Shown one piece after another: positions 22,790-23,152 of a DNA stretch of 23,152 bases. Each line of letters begins with the position of its first letter. Position 1 is the stretch's first letter. The position numbers were made by a program, and so were the translations under genes. The notes below the pieces were generated by a model. The model made no database searches, had not been told where the DNA came from, and worked only from the letters and a program-made list of their open reading frames with translations. The DNA is taken from contig KE356579.1 in NCBI GenBank assembly GCA_000416085.1, positions 2,165,395 through 2,188,546 on the forward strand. Direction: 5' to 3'. The DNA is from a halophilic archaeon J07HX64. GTDB lineage: Archaea > Halobacteriota > Halobacteria > Halobacteriales > Haloarculaceae.

Positions 22790-23152
22790 TCAGAGCGCGA
22801 CGCGCTCGCCTGACCGGGCGGACTCGTAGACCGCCAGCATCGCCTCAACGTCGACGAGTCCGTCCCGTCCGTCGGGTTCGGGCCGGCGGTCGGTCAGCAG
22901 GCAGTGGGCGAAGTAATCGAACTCCTCGCGGGTCTCGTCACGGCCGAGGTCCTCGAAGACAGCGCGACCGGTGTCGGTCTCGACGACGAGTGTCCGCTCG
23001 CGCCGGGGCTGGAACGCGTCGCGGAGTCTGACGAGTCCGTCGGTCCCGTGCAGTTCGAGAACAGCGTTCGGGTGGCCGGTGAGCGTCGCGGCGAAGTTGC
23101 CGACCACATCCGGAACACCACCTGGAAGTCGACGTGTTCGTCCACCGCCTCG
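22790..23152 (-). CDS. Gfo/Idh/MocA-family oxidoreductase, C-terminal part, with a frameshift
   Basis: Only the 3' end of the gene is in the window. In the main frame (105 residues from 23107 down) it reads VVGNFAATLTGHPNAVLELHG, then LRDAFQPRRERTLVV and EEFDYFAHCLLTDRRPEPDG, ending ESARSGERVAL. This is typical of the C-terminal dehydrogenase domain of sugar-nucleotide or inositol oxidoreductases. Upstream, in another frame, EAVDEHVDFQVV continues at the edge. One missing base near 23115 joins them as DFQVVVPDVVGNF, so the gene is probably whole with a one-base error. Proteins of this family often dehydrogenate UDP-sugars next to glycosyltransferases, which fits its place here, convergent to the glycan genes. 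N-terminal NAD-binding half lies outside the window. Confidence 0.8.
   Translation of the reverse strand, partial: RGGGRTRRLPGGVPDVVGNFAATLTGHPNAVLELHGTDGLVRLRDAFQPRRERTLVVETDTGRAVFEDLGRDETREEFDYFAHCLLTDRRPEPDGRDGLVDVEAMLAVYESARSGERVAL

Noticed and set aside
1..23152. tRNA, rRNA, CRISPR arrays, transposases or integrases
   Set aside because: No T-loop signature with a plausible cloverleaf, no repeat-spacer pattern, and no transposase or integrase motif was seen.

Overview
The window is haloarchaeal chromosomal DNA. Four things point there: GC-rich codons, very acidic proteins, haloarchaea-specific families (archaeosortase A, DUF2150, pilin-like membrane proteins beside a PilB/PilC-type pair), and archaeal-only enzymes (pantoate kinase, RNA polymerase subunit Rpo4/F, a PurN-AICARFT fusion without a cyclohydrolase domain). 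Many genes have a TATA-like box about 24-30 nt before the start codon and no useful Shine-Dalgarno, as expected for leaderless haloarchaeal transcripts. The genus cannot be named from this sequence.

Layout. 1-1088: 5'-truncated dnaJ. 1463-2041: DUF2150 protein. 2412-2780: acidic orphan reading frame. 2855-3697 (-): pantoate kinase of archaeal CoA synthesis. 3846-4658: RIO/Bud32-like kinase. 4733-5092: rpoF with two compensating frameshifts. 5186-5419: small zinc-finger protein. 5574-6599: archaeosortase A. 7189-8504: coupled ComEC-like metallo-beta-lactamase lipoprotein and DUF3006 protein. 8728-15253 (-): type IV pilus-like operon with ATPase, frameshifted membrane platform protein and three pilin-like proteins. 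15441-15869: ArsN2-like acetyltransferase. 16002-16802 (-): Tat lipoprotein with DUF4097 repeats. 16911-18533 (-): PurN-AICARFT fusion. 18786-19447: two decayed type IV pilin genes. 19592-22736: glycan cluster with an alkaline-phosphatase-superfamily protein and two GT4 glycosyltransferases. 22790-23152 (-): 3' part of a Gfo/Idh/MocA oxidoreductase.

How the genes relate. Much of the window concerns the cell surface: pilus assembly, C-terminal processing and lipid anchoring of surface proteins by ArtA, lipoproteins, and glycan assembly. Housekeeping genes (dnaJ, CoA and purine synthesis, RNA polymerase) lie between these blocks.

Sequence quality matters here. At least three conserved genes (rpoF, the PilC/TadC homologue and the terminal oxidoreductase) are broken by single-base indels in short G or C runs, and each is repaired by restoring one base per site. 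This looks at least as much like consensus error as gene decay, and it affects how the other broken frames should be read. The most biologically interesting items are the five-gene pilus-like operon with pilin graveyard nearby, the lipoprotein MBL-DUF3006 pair, and rpoF placed beside an unusual kinase.
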